A stretch of DNA of 9,678 nt from DATFJC01 sp035269445 (GCA_035269445.1 DATFJC010000041.1:1-9678), one strand, 5' to 3'. Positions 1 through 6,228 are shown, counted from the first letter of the stretch. Made by a program: numbers and translations. Notes: generated by a model not told the origin, from the letters alone.

Positions 1-362
1 ATTCTTTTAGGAAAGCTTTGTGTTGGAGGAGTTTGGAAACACATAAAATCTCCCTCTTCTAAACCAACCTCTACTGGATAATTATCTATATTAGAAATTA
101 TATCTATTGTTGGAGGCCAAACTTCTAAAAAAACATAATCAGCATCAATACTCTCTGGATACTTAAACATAACTTCTCCTTTAGTAAATTCTTCCCAATT
201 ATTTTTGTTATTTACTTTTGACCCATCAACTTTTTCCTTATTATTAAAACCTATTTCAACTTGGCCTTCTGATTCTTCTAAACTCTTTTGAGTTATTAAA
301 TATATGCTAAAAATAATTAAAATCAAAACTATAAATATTAGAAAGTAGCTATTTTTTTTCAT
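1..362 (-). CDS. N-terminally anchored hypothetical protein (partial, C-terminus outside window)
   Basis: The reading frame opens at ATG 362-360 and stays open for 120 codons to the left edge. Residues 1-4 are MKKN, followed by a strongly hydrophobic stretch at about 6-23 (rich in I, L, F, V) that looks like an uncleaved signal anchor. There is no lipobox Cys, so an extracytoplasmic protein held by one N-terminal helix is most likely. Residues 24-57 are polar (E, K, N, S). A more ordered part follows with FKYPES near 66-71 and EVWPPT near 79-84, then a Cys near 109. This FKYP...WPP pattern recalls anchored hypothetical proteins I associate with Parcubacteria-type genomes; that is recollection, not a search. 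No Shine-Dalgarno precedes the start. It lies 77 bp downstream of glmS on the same strand. Function unknown. Confidence 0.7.
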   Translation of the reverse strand, partial: MKKNSYFLIFIVLILIIFSIYLITQKSLEESEGQVEIGFNNKEKVDGSKVNNKNNWEEFTKGEVMFKYPESIDADYVFLEVWPPTIDIISNIDNYPVEVGLEEGDFMCFQTPPTQSFPKR

Positions 363-439
363 AATAAATATTTTATTTATTTTTAAAAAATATATAAAAA
401 ATAAAACCTTAAAATAATTTTAAATATTTATATAATCTA

Positions 440-2272
440 TTACTCCACAGTAACGCTTTTAGCAAGATTTCTAGGTTTATCTACATCCTTACCTTTTAGT
501 GTGCCTATATAATAAGCTAATAAATGCAAAGGTAAAACAGAAACTATAGGAGTAAGCATTTCTAAGGTTTTAGGAATATAAATAATATCTTTACTTAATT
601 CTTTAATTTCTTTATTACCCTTAGTAGCAAGTAAAAGCATTTTACTATTACGCGCTTTTAATTCTTGTAAATTAGAAAATACTTTTTCATAAACTGAATC
701 TGAAGGACAAATACCAATTACAGGAAAATTCTCGTCTATCAGGGCGATTGGTCCATGTTTCATTTCCCCGGCTGAATAGCCTTCTGCATGTAAATAAGAT
801 ATTTCTTTAAGCTTCAAAGCTCCTTCTAAAGCTATTGGAAAGTTATATTTTCTGCCTAAATAAAGAAAATTATTATAATTTAAATATTTTTTAGCTAATT
901 TTTTATATTTTTTATCAGATAAAAGCATTTTTTCTAAAAGATCAGGCAAATTATCTAGCTCTGTTAAAATGCGCCTTCCCATAACTAAACTCATGTCTCT
1001 TTGTCTTCCCAAAAATACAGTTAAAAGGGCTAATATAGAAAGCTGAGAAACAAAGTTTTTAGTTGAGGCTACTCCAATTTCTGGACCAGCATGGTTATAA
1101 ACTCCAGCTATAGTTTCTCTAGCAATACTAGAACCAACTACATTAACTAAGCCCAGTGTTAAAGCCCCTTTTCTATTAGCCTCTTTTATAGAAGCTAAAG
1201 TGTCAGCAGTTTCTCCTGATTGAGAAATAGCTAAAACAACTGTTTTATTATTTATAATAGGCTTTCTATAACGAAACTCAGAACCATATTCAACCTCTAC
1301 GGGAATGCCAGCATATTCTTCTAACATATACTCCCCTACTAAAGCAGCGTAGTATGAGGTGCCACAAGCAATCATAATAATCCTTTCAATGCCCCTTAGT
1401 TCGTTTTCTATGCCCTCTAATCCACCTAACTTAGCCAATCCCTTATCTTTTATCATTCTGCCCCTAATTGCCTTTTTAACAGCATCGGGCTCTTCAAAAA
1501 TCTCTTTTTTCATAAAATGTTTAAATCCTTTTTTTTGAGCTTCTTCTATGTCCCAAGAAATAAACTGAGATTTTTTTTCCAACATATTATTATCTAAATC
1601 CATAATTTTAAAACCATCTGGCCTCAAAACTCCCATTTCCCCGTCATTTAAATAAACTACCTCTTTAGTATGGCCCACTATTGGTGCCACATCAGAAGCA
1701 AGAAAATTGCCATCTTCCCCCAAACCAATTAAAAGAGGAGAACTTTTTCTAGCAAAAACAATTTTACCAGGCTCTTTCTTGGAAATTACTCCTATAGCAT
1801 AAGCCCCTTTTACAAGCTTTAACGCCTTTTGAACTGCTTCTTCTAAATTACTACTCTTTTTTAAGTATTCTTCAAAAAGATGAGGTAAGACTTCTGTATC
1901 AGTCTCTGAAACAAATTTATGTCCTTTTTTTTGTAATTTCTTTCTTAGTGCTTTGTCATTTTCTATAATACCATTATGAACTACAAAAATGTCTCCCTTT
2001 GAATCTCCATGAGGGTGCGAATTTATTTTTGAAGGGGCCCCATGAGTACTCCAACGACTATGACCAATACCAGCTCTACCTTGATAATTCTTTTCTCTTA
2101 AAAGCTCGCCCACCTTATTAACCCTTCCCTCATCTTTAACAACTTTAATGTCTTTTTTTTCTTGAATAGCAAAACCAACCGAATCATACCCTCGATACTC
2201 TAATCTTTTTAAACCCTCTACTAAAATTGGTGAAGCGGCCTTATTTCCAGTATAGCCAAAAATTCCACACAT
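440..2272 (-). CDS. glmS: Glutamine--fructose-6-phosphate aminotransferase (isomerizing), GlmS
   Basis: This cytoplasmic enzyme converts fructose-6-phosphate and glutamine to glucosamine-6-phosphate, the first committed step to UDP-GlcNAc and peptidoglycan. The start is fixed at MCGIFGYTG because the class II amidotransferase needs Cys2 exposed as the N-terminal nucleophile. The frame is open another 34 codons upstream (GTG at 2374), but using that would bury the Cys. The protein has 610 residues, normal for the family. Visible motifs in the glutaminase half are GIGHSRWSTHG, HNGIIEN and SETDTEV. In the two SIS (sugar isomerase) domains they are ACGTSYYAA, SQSGETADTL, GPEIGVASTKNF and AEGYSAGEMKHGPIALI. 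The C-terminus PRNLAKSVTVE is the canonical GlmS end. No glmS ribozyme core is recognisable upstream; instead a tRNA-derived inverted-repeat element lies there. The upstream bases are A/T only, with no Shine-Dalgarno. Confidence 0.97.
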   Translation of the reverse strand: MCGIFGYTGNKAASPILVEGLKRLEYRGYDSVGFAIQEKKDIKVVKDEGRVNKVGELLREKNYQGRAGIGHSRWSTHGAPSKINSHPHGDSKGDIFVVHNGIIENDKALRKKLQKKGHKFVSETDTEVLPHLFEEYLKKSSNLEEAVQKALKLVKGAYAIGVISKKEPGKIVFARKSSPLLIGLGEDGNFLASDVAPIVGHTKEVVYLNDGEMGVLRPDGFKIMDLDNNMLEKKSQFISWDIEEAQKKGFKHFMKKEIFEEPDAVKKAIRGRMIKDKGLAKLGGLEGIENELRGIERIIMIACGTSYYAALVGEYMLEEYAGIPVEVEYGSEFRYRKPIINNKTVVLAISQSGETADTLASIKEANRKGALTLGLVNVVGSSIARETIAGVYNHAGPEIGVASTKNFVSQLSILALLTVFLGRQRDMSLVMGRRILTELDNLPDLLEKMLLSDKKYKKLAKKYLNYNNFLYLGRKYNFPIALEGALKLKEISYLHAEGYSAGEMKHGPIALIDENFPVIGICPSDSVYEKVFSNLQELKARNSKMLLLATKGNKEIKELSKDIIYIPKTLEMLTPIVSVLPLHLLAYYIGTLKGKDVDKPRNLAKSVTVE

Positions 2273-2295
2273 AAATTTAAAATTAAAATATTTAT

Positions 2296-2321
2296 AAATA
2301 AGCGGGAGACGGGAATGGAAC
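2296..2321 (-). repeat. Direct copy of tRNA-Gly 3' end (26 nt, one mismatch)
   Basis: Positions 2296-2321 match 2479-2504 at 25 of 26 bases (g2317 versus c2500). The second copy is the T-arm 3' half, acceptor 3' strand and discriminator of tRNA-Gly plus the next five bases (TATTT). Because the identity runs past the tRNA end, this is more likely duplicated DNA than shared tRNA structure. The two copies are 183 bp apart. Confidence 0.8.
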
Positions 2322-2373
2322 ATCACTGCTAACGCGTCGTTTTTAAAACCACTCGGTTTTAATATTTCCTCCA

Positions 2374-2397
2374 CGGGAAAACAATACAGTTTTCCCG
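2374..2397. other. Perfect 9-bp hairpin inside the inverted-repeat element
   Basis: CGGGAAAAC (2374-2382), a 6-base loop (2383-2388) and GTTTTCCCG (2389-2397) pair perfectly. Neither side has a U-tract, so it is unlikely to be an intrinsic terminator. It could be a long variable-arm or anticodon-arm remnant, or a stable RNA stem in the transcript between tRNA-Gly and glmS. Confidence 0.6.
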
Positions 2398-2441
2398 ACC
2401 CCTTTCTGGTTCGATTCCTTATTTATAAAAAAACTATAATT

Positions 2442-2447
2442 ATTATA
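2442..2447 (-). promoter_or_regulatory. Possible -10 box upstream of glmS
   Basis: TATAAT reads on the minus strand at 2447-2442, between tRNA-Gly and the inverted-repeat element. No convincing -35 box sits 16-18 bp upstream and there is no extended TG. If it is used, the inverted-repeat element would form most of the glmS 5' untranslated region. The surroundings are so AT-rich that chance is a serious alternative. Confidence 0.25.
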
Positions 2448-2483
2448 ACTTATCTAATTTAATAGCTGAGTTTATTTCAAATA

Positions 2484-2554
2484 AGCGGGAGACGGGAATC
2501 GAACCCGCGTTACAACCATGGGAAGGTTGCGTTGAACCACTCAACTACTCCCGC
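2484..2554 (-). tRNA. tRNA-Gly, anticodon CCC
   Basis: A full cloverleaf folds on the minus strand. The acceptor is GCGGGAG/CTCCCGC (7 bp), the D-stem GTTG/CAAC with loop AGTGGTT, and the anticodon stem CAACC/GGTTG with loop TTCCCAT. The variable loop has 4 bases and the T-arm is GCGGG-TTCGATT-CCCGT. The anticodon CCC (complement of 2520-2522) reads GGG. Discriminator U73 is as expected for bacterial tRNA-Gly. CCA is not encoded (TTATTT follows), so it must be added by nucleotidyltransferase. Its first ten bases overlap the last codons and stop of def on the same strand, so it is probably made from the def transcript. Confidence 0.95.
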
Positions 2555-3030
2555 ACCCTTTTTTCTAATTTTTTAATAGCTTGTTTCTTTTTCCAAAAAG
2601 GCAAATAATCTATGATTAAAGTTCCTTGTAAATGATCAAATTCATGCTGTATAATTCTAGCTAAAAGACCTTCTGCTTTAATTTCAACCTCTTTCCCTCT
2701 TTCTACTAAATAGGCCTTAATTTTAATTTCTTTGGATCTTTTTACTTTTACTTCTACCCCAGGCAAACTTAAACAGCCTTCTTTCTTTTTATTTTTTTCT
2801 TTAGATCTATAAATTATTTCTGGATTAACAAGACTAAGCGGCCCCTTGCCGCTTTCTACTACAAATATATTTTTTTTAAGACCTACTTGAGGACCTGCTA
2901 AACCTACTCCATCACCCTTATACATTTGTTCAACCATATTTTTAGAAAGGTCTTCAATGCCCTTTTTGGATATATTTATATTATCACATTTTTGTCTTAA
3001 AATTGGATTTCCGTATAAGACTATATTCAT
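2545..3030 (-). CDS. def: Peptide deformylase
   Basis: This metalloenzyme removes the formyl group from the initiator Met of new proteins. All three family motifs are present: GVGLAGPQ at 41-48 (usual form GVGLAAPQ, so one A is G), EGCLS at 84-88 with the metal ligand C86, and HEFDH at 129-133 with ligands H129 and H133 and catalytic E130. The start at MNIVLYGNPILR (161 residues) matches the family N-terminus; the in-frame 19 codons further upstream are a poly-AT leader and are not chosen. The C-terminus KRVRE-stop is encoded inside the tRNA-Gly: the TAG stop is bases 8-10 of the tRNA. A terminator sits upstream, so def probably has its own promoter and heads a def-tRNA-Gly unit. Confidence 0.96.
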   Translation of the reverse strand: MNIVLYGNPILRQKCDNINISKKGIEDLSKNMVEQMYKGDGVGLAGPQVGLKKNIFVVESGKGPLSLVNPEIIYRSKEKNKKKEGCLSLPGVEVKVKRSKEIKIKAYLVERGKEVEIKAEGLLARIIQHEFDHLQGTLIIDYLPFWKKKQAIKKLEKRVRE

Positions 3031-3058
3031 AATTATAAAATTAATATTATTTTTCTTT

Positions 3059-3087
3059 ATAATACAATAAATTATATAAAAAAACAA
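3059..3087 (-). promoter_or_regulatory. Candidate promoter for def/tRNA-Gly
   Basis: On the minus strand TTGTTT (3087-3082) and TATTAT (3064-3059) are separated by 17 bp, about 30 bp before the def ATG. The -10 matches consensus at 5 of 6 bases; the -35 is weak and overlaps the U-tract of the preceding terminator. It is supported mainly by the need for a start signal after that terminator. Confidence 0.35.
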
Positions 3088-3103
3088 GCCCTAATAAGGA
3101 CTT
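3078..3103 (-). terminator. Intrinsic terminator of the ribosomal-protein operon
   Basis: On the minus strand AAGTCCT (3103-3097), loop TATT and AGGGCTT (3092-3086) form a 7-bp stem with one G-U pair. A G and then seven T (3084-3078) follow. A run of A lies on the 5' side. It sits about 30 bp after the rplM stop, where the operon should end. Confidence 0.75.
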
Positions 3104-3133
3104 TTTAAAAACACATTTTTTATATAAATTAAA

Positions 3134-3487
3134 TTATTCGAATCTTAATCTTTTTAAGCGTTTTTTTCTTAATTTATTTTTAGGCAACATTTTAGAAACA
3201 GCAAGTCGAATAATTCTAGTAGGATCTTTTTCAAAAACCTGCTTTGCGGTTTCTGTTTTTAATTTTCCTGGTTGATTGCTATGTCTATAATACTTTTTAT
3301 CAGTAAATTTTTTACCAGTAAATTTTATTTTATCAGCATTTTTAATAATAACAACATCACCCCCATCAACATTGGGCTTATAATTTGTTTTATGCTTCCC
3401 AATAAGAATTTGAGCTACACTTGTTGCTAAACGGCCAACAATTTTATCTTTAGCGTCTATAATTTTAGTTTCTCTTTGAATACTCAT
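3134..3487 (-). CDS. rplM: 50S ribosomal protein L13
   Basis: L13 is an early-assembly protein of the large subunit that binds 23S rRNA. The 117-residue product begins with an extension and then IIDAKDKIVGRLATSVAQIL, the standard L13 N-terminus. It continues with LIGKHKTNYKPNVDGGDVV and the middle IKFTGKKFTDKKYYRHS, which matches the family's TGKK...YYRHS block. VSKMLPKNKLRKKRLKRL near the C-terminus is the usual VKGMLPKNxLGR block with the Gly replaced. It is shorter than the roughly 142-residue E. coli protein by loss of the C-terminal end. It lies 6 bp after rplQ and is the last gene before the terminator. The usual partner rpsI (S9) is not next to it. Confidence 0.95.
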   Translation of the reverse strand: MSIQRETKIIDAKDKIVGRLATSVAQILIGKHKTNYKPNVDGGDVVIIKNADKIKFTGKKFTDKKYYRHSNQPGKLKTETAKQVFEKDPTRIIRLAVSKMLPKNKLRKKRLKRLRFE

Positions 3488-3493
3488 ATTTTT

Positions 3494-3844
3494 TTAAACT
3501 AATTCTATTAATACTTTTTTAGCACCGTCGCCTTTTCTTTTCCCTAGTTTAATAATTCTAGTATATCCCCCTGGTCTATCTTTGTATTTAGGGGCAATTT
3601 CTTCAATCAACTTTTTAGTAACTTCTATATCTTGTAAAAAAGAGTTAATGCGTCTCAAGGAAACTAGATCTGATTTAATAGCTTTAGTAAGAAGTTTTTC
3701 AAATACTGGCTTAACTGACTTAGCTTTTCTTTCAGTGGTAACAATTTTACCATTTAATATCAAAGATCGGCAAAGTCCTTTTAATAAGGCTTTTCTTGGT
3801 CCGGTTTTTCTACCTAAAGATTTTCCTTTTTTTCTGTGACGCAT
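3494..3844 (-). CDS. rplQ: 50S ribosomal protein L17
   Basis: L17 is a large-subunit protein near the exit tunnel region. The 116-residue sequence opens with MRHRKKGKSLGRKTGPRKAL, matching the family's MRHRxxGxKLGRxxxHRxAL start. It contains ILNGKIVTTERKAKSVKPVFEKLLTKA in its first half (usual form: GRIxTTxAKAKExRxxxEKLIT) and ends with GGYTRIIKLGKRKGDGAKKVLIELV, the typical GGYTRIxKxxxRxGDxAxMAxIEL ending. It starts 2 bp after the rpoA stop, the standard alpha-operon order, and is followed by rplM after 6 bp. No Shine-Dalgarno is present, so translational coupling with rpoA is plausible. Confidence 0.96.
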   Translation of the reverse strand: MRHRKKGKSLGRKTGPRKALLKGLCRSLILNGKIVTTERKAKSVKPVFEKLLTKAIKSDLVSLRRINSFLQDIEVTKKLIEEIAPKYKDRPGGYTRIIKLGKRKGDGAKKVLIELV

Positions 3845-3846
3845 AT

Positions 3847-4755
3847 TTATTTCTTTTTAGATTTCTTTTTAGTCTTTTTTGTAGCCTTCTTTTTAGTCTT
3901 TTTTGCAGGCTTTTTCTTTGTTTTGGCTTTCTTTTTAGTCTTTTTTGTTGATTTCTTTTTTGTAGTTTTCTTTTTAGTCTTTTTTACAGGTTTTTTAGTC
4001 TTTTTTACAGGTTTTTTAGTCTTTTCTTCAGTAGTTTCTTTTTTATTTTGATCAGACTGTAAAAAATTATTTAAAAAACTAAACTGTTGAGTAAGCAAAT
4101 CACTGGCTCTAAAAAAGGCCTGTTTAGGTGTTAGGGTGCCATCAGTTGTTATATCTAAGGTTAAACGATCATAATCAGTTCTTTCACCAACACGAACATC
4201 CTCAACATCAATACCTACTTTTTTAATAGGACTATAAGCTGAATCAGTTAAAATAACGCCGATTCCTAAATCTCTTTTATGCTTATCATCGGATGATTGC
4301 CAGCCATAGCCTTCTTCAACAAAAATTTCCATTTCTAACTTTGCTTTAGAGTCAGTAATATTAGCTAAAACAAGATCAGGGTTGGCAATTTCTACGTCTG
4401 AAGATTTTTCAATATCACCTGCTTTAACCTTTTTCTTGCCCTTAGCATTTAACTCAAGCTTAATAGGATCTTTATGTTCTCCATAAATTTTAATCCTAAG
4501 TTTTTTCAAATTTAGTATAATTTCTAAAACATCTTCCTTAACACCATCAATAGAAGAAAACTCATACCTTGCGCCTCTTATTTTAACAGCCGTTACTGCT
4601 CCCCCAGGCAATGAGGTTAAAAGAACTCTACGCAAAGCATTACCCCAGGTAATACCATAACCAGGGTAGCAAGGCTCTACTACAACTCTGCCCTTATTCC
4701 CTTCTTTGGATTTATATGTTACTGTTTTTGGTAAAAAAATATTATCTTTCGCCAT
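3847..4755 (-). CDS. rpoA: RNA polymerase alpha subunit lacking the C-terminal domain, with a lysine-rich tail
   Basis: Alpha dimerises and nucleates assembly of beta and beta' in RNA polymerase. The N-terminal domain is complete (about residues 1-233), with GYGITWGNALRRVLL at 32-46, FSSIDGVKEDVLEIILNLK at 66-84 and VGERTDYDRLTLDI at 189-202, followed by the usual TLTPKQAFFRASDLL block. After about residue 236 the expected linker and alpha-CTD (the helix-hairpin-helix DNA-binding domain) are missing. Instead residues 238-302 hold 39 Lys out of 65 in KKTKK, KKPV and KKAT repeats, like histone H1 or AlgP tails. The total length of 302 is not a simple truncation. Dimerisation and assembly should be intact; UP-element and activator contacts made by the CTD should be absent. 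The tail may bind DNA or RNA nonspecifically (inference). It sits between rpsD (44 bp) and rplQ (2 bp). Confidence 0.96.
   Translation of the reverse strand: MAKDNIFLPKTVTYKSKEGNKGRVVVEPCYPGYGITWGNALRRVLLTSLPGGAVTAVKIRGARYEFSSIDGVKEDVLEIILNLKKLRIKIYGEHKDPIKLELNAKGKKKVKAGDIEKSSDVEIANPDLVLANITDSKAKLEMEIFVEEGYGWQSSDDKHKRDLGIGVILTDSAYSPIKKVGIDVEDVRVGERTDYDRLTLDITTDGTLTPKQAFFRASDLLTQQFSFLNNFLQSDQNKKETTEEKTKKPVKKTKKPVKKTKKKTTKKKSTKKTKKKAKTKKKPAKKTKKKATKKTKKKSKKK
3850..4050 (-). repeat. Low-complexity repeat encoding the RpoA lysine tail
   Basis: The stretch is built from variants of one T-rich unit on the plus strand (A-rich on the coding strand). The clearest case is two perfect tandem 21-bp copies at 3976-3996 and 3997-4017, with a partial third to 4025; each encodes PVKKTKK. 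Further left the units are degenerate (cttttagtctttttt cores). This looks like growth by replication slippage. Confidence 0.85.
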
Positions 4756-4799
4756 AAATATATAAGATAAAGAATTATTTGATTAAAAATTGAATAATT

Positions 4800-5429
4800 T
4801 TATCTACTGTAGTAAGCAATAATCATCTTAGTTTCAAACTCTTGTGGCAAATCTTCCTCTGATGGTTCTTGTAAAATTTTAATTTCAAGCTTTTTTTTGT
4901 CTACATCAATCCATTTAGGAAGTTTTTGGTCTTTATTTCTTTCAGCTAACCTATCTTTTACTAATTGCTGAATTTCTTTTTTATCTTTTATAGAAATAGT
5001 GTCCCCTACTTCTACTTGATAAGAAGAAATATCCATTTTGCGACCATTCACTAAAACATGACCATGAGAAACTAATTGTCTAGCTTGTAATCTAGCTTTT
5101 GAAAAACCAGCCCTAAATACTACATTGTCAAGTCTTTTTTCCAGAAATCTCAAAAACCAGGTTTCTGTATTTTCACCTATTTGCTTAGCTTTTTCAAAAT
5201 AGTTTTTAAATTGTTTTTCTCTTAGATGATAAAATTTATTTAAAGCTTGCTTTTCTCTTAATTGTCTTCCATATTCAGAAGAGCGAGGAAAACCTTTAGT
5301 TCCATGTTGTCCAGGCGGAAAATTTCTTTTTTTCATGGCACACTTTGAGGTATAACAACGTTCTCCTCTTAAAAAGAGTTTTTTACCAGCTCGTCTACAA
5401 ATTTTACATTTAGGATATTTTTTGCTCAT
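4800..5429 (-). CDS. rpsD: 30S ribosomal protein S4
   Basis: S4 is a primary 16S rRNA-binding protein that starts small-subunit assembly. The 209-residue product is of the zinc-binding (C+) type, with C8, C11, C25 and C30 in CKIC...RCYTSKC. PPGQHGTKG follows at 38-46, then the conserved SEYGRQLREKQ. The S4 RNA-binding domain covers about 98-150 (RLDNVVFRAGFSKARLQARQ, then HGHVLVNGRKMDI). The C-terminus ends in FETKMIIAYYSR, the usual xxxxIVEYYSR. In many bacteria S4 represses its own operon by binding the mRNA; no such target site is evident here. It lies 9 bp after rpsK. Confidence 0.97.
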   Translation of the reverse strand: MSKKYPKCKICRRAGKKLFLRGERCYTSKCAMKKRNFPPGQHGTKGFPRSSEYGRQLREKQALNKFYHLREKQFKNYFEKAKQIGENTETWFLRFLEKRLDNVVFRAGFSKARLQARQLVSHGHVLVNGRKMDISSYQVEVGDTISIKDKKEIQQLVKDRLAERNKDQKLPKWIDVDKKKLEIKILQEPSEEDLPQEFETKMIIAYYSR

Positions 5430-5438
5430 AAATTTTAT

Positions 5439-5834
5439 TTAAACTCTTCTTGGTTTAGGAGGTCTACAACCATTGTGTGGAACAGGGGTAACATCTTTAA
5501 TAGATAAAATGTTTAAACCATTTGAATAAAGAGATCTAATGGCAGATTCCTTTCCCATACCAACGCCTTTAACAAAAACATCTACGTCTTTCATATTACA
5601 TTCTTTAATGTTTTCAACAGCATCTTTTACAATAATGCTAGCAGCATAAGGGGTAGCTTGTTTAGGCCCCCTAAAACCACATTTGCCAGCACTAGACCAA
5701 CCCAAAACATCACCTGACCCATCTGTCAGAGTAACTACGGTATTATTATAAGTCGCCTTAATATAAGCGCGACCTCTTGATACCTGTTTTTTAGCTTTTC
5801 TTTTTTTCTTTTTTTGAGTTTTCTTTTTAGGCAT
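5439..5834 (-). CDS. rpsK: 30S ribosomal protein S11
   Basis: S11 lies on the platform of the small subunit next to the mRNA exit. The 131-residue protein starts with a very basic N-terminus (MPKKKTQKKKKRKAKK), longer in Lys than usual. It then shows RAYIKATYNNTVVTLTDGSG (family: xAHIxASFNNTIVTITD) and WSSAGKCGFRGPKQATPYAA, and ends in DVTPVPHNGCRPPKPRRV, the canonical ending. The GPGxGRE loop reads GVGMGKE here, a conservative variant. It is spaced 7 bp after rpsM and 9 bp before rpsD. Confidence 0.97.
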   Translation of the reverse strand: MPKKKTQKKKKRKAKKQVSRGRAYIKATYNNTVVTLTDGSGDVLGWSSAGKCGFRGPKQATPYAASIIVKDAVENIKECNMKDVDVFVKGVGMGKESAIRSLYSNGLNILSIKDVTPVPHNGCRPPKPRRV

Positions 5835-5841
5835 AATTTAT

Positions 5842-6228
5842 TTAAGGTGTTTTAGGCCCTGAACGTTTACCAGTAGCTAAAGTTCTTCTTGCGTTTCCAC
5901 GCACTGTACGACTATTAGTTTGAGTTTGTTGACCTCGAGCTGGAAGATTTCTCTTATGTCGAGATCCACGATAACACTTAATATCTTTTAATCTTTTGAT
6001 ATTAGCGGCTACTTCTCTTTTTAGGGCTCCTTCTGTTTTATATTCTTCAACAATTTTTTTAATTTTATCAGTTTCCTTAGAAGTTAATTCTTCTACTTTT
6101 TTATTTTTATCAATTTTAGCTTTTTCTAAAATTTTATTTGAGCGACTTCTTCCAATGCCAAAAATATAGGTTAAACCTATTTCTATTCTTTTTTTACTTG
6201 GAAGATTAACTCCTTCTATTCTTGCCAT
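5842..6228 (-). CDS. rpsM: 30S ribosomal protein S13
   Basis: S13 sits in the head of the small subunit and contacts the P-site tRNA and 50S bridges. The 128-residue product starts MARIEGVNLPSKKRIEIGL, matching the family's MARIAGVxLPxxKRxxIAL. It continues with YIFGIGRSRSNKIL and the motif CYRGSRHKRNLPARGQQTQ (family: YRGxRHRxGLPVRGQRTxTNART). The end TVRGNARRTLATGKRSGPKTP has the basic tail that reaches the P-site tRNA. It follows rpmJ by 18 bp and precedes rpsK by 7 bp, the normal alpha-operon order. Confidence 0.97.
   Translation of the reverse strand: MARIEGVNLPSKKRIEIGLTYIFGIGRSRSNKILEKAKIDKNKKVEELTSKETDKIKKIVEEYKTEGALKREVAANIKRLKDIKCYRGSRHKRNLPARGQQTQTNSRTVRGNARRTLATGKRSGPKTP

Larger units (their letters stand above)
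2293..2427 (-). repeat. 135-bp imperfect inverted-repeat element with tRNA-derived ends (possible pseudo-tRNA)
   Basis: The ends are inverted repeats. TATAAATAA at 2293-2301 pairs with TTATTTATA at 2419-2427, and ggaatGgaac at 2312-2321 pairs with gttCgattcc at 2409-2418 with one mismatch. The left arm carries ten extra bases (2302-2311). Inside are two perfect hairpins: 9 bp with a 6-base loop at 2374-2397 and 8 bp with a 4-base loop at 2343-2362. The left arm is also a near copy of the 3' end of the neighbouring tRNA-Gly, including bases beyond the tRNA. On the minus strand the GAGTGGTT at the inner hairpin resembles a D-loop, but no full cloverleaf forms: the T-stem is mismatched and no acceptor 5' strand fits. 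It may be a decayed tRNA, a small mobile repeat, or a structured leader for glmS. Strand is arbitrary. Confidence 0.55.

Noticed and set aside
363..439. Possible terminator after glmS
   Set aside because: Only AT-only weak inverted repeats occur; no GC-containing stem followed by a U-tract can be seen.
2273..2374. In-frame upstream extension of glmS (34 codons from GTG 2374, preceded within the codons by GAGGA)
   Set aside because: The amidotransferase requires Cys as residue 2 for N-terminal exposure, and the extension is encoded by the tRNA-derived inverted-repeat element.
2273..2430. glmS ribozyme/riboswitch upstream of glmS
   Set aside because: The conserved ribozyme core cannot be recognised; the segment is better explained by tRNA-like repeats and simple hairpins.
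3031..3087. 19-codon N-terminal extension of peptide deformylase
   Set aside because: It encodes only low-complexity I/F/Y/N/K residues from AT-rich leader DNA; the family N-terminus begins at the ATG at 3030.
3582..3839. Plus-strand frame opposite rplQ
   Set aside because: Antisense to a clearly conserved ribosomal protein gene, with no recognisable product.
3836..4051. Plus-strand frame of 71 codons rich in Phe
   Set aside because: It is the antisense shadow of the A-rich lysine-tail repeat of rpoA, with no independent support.
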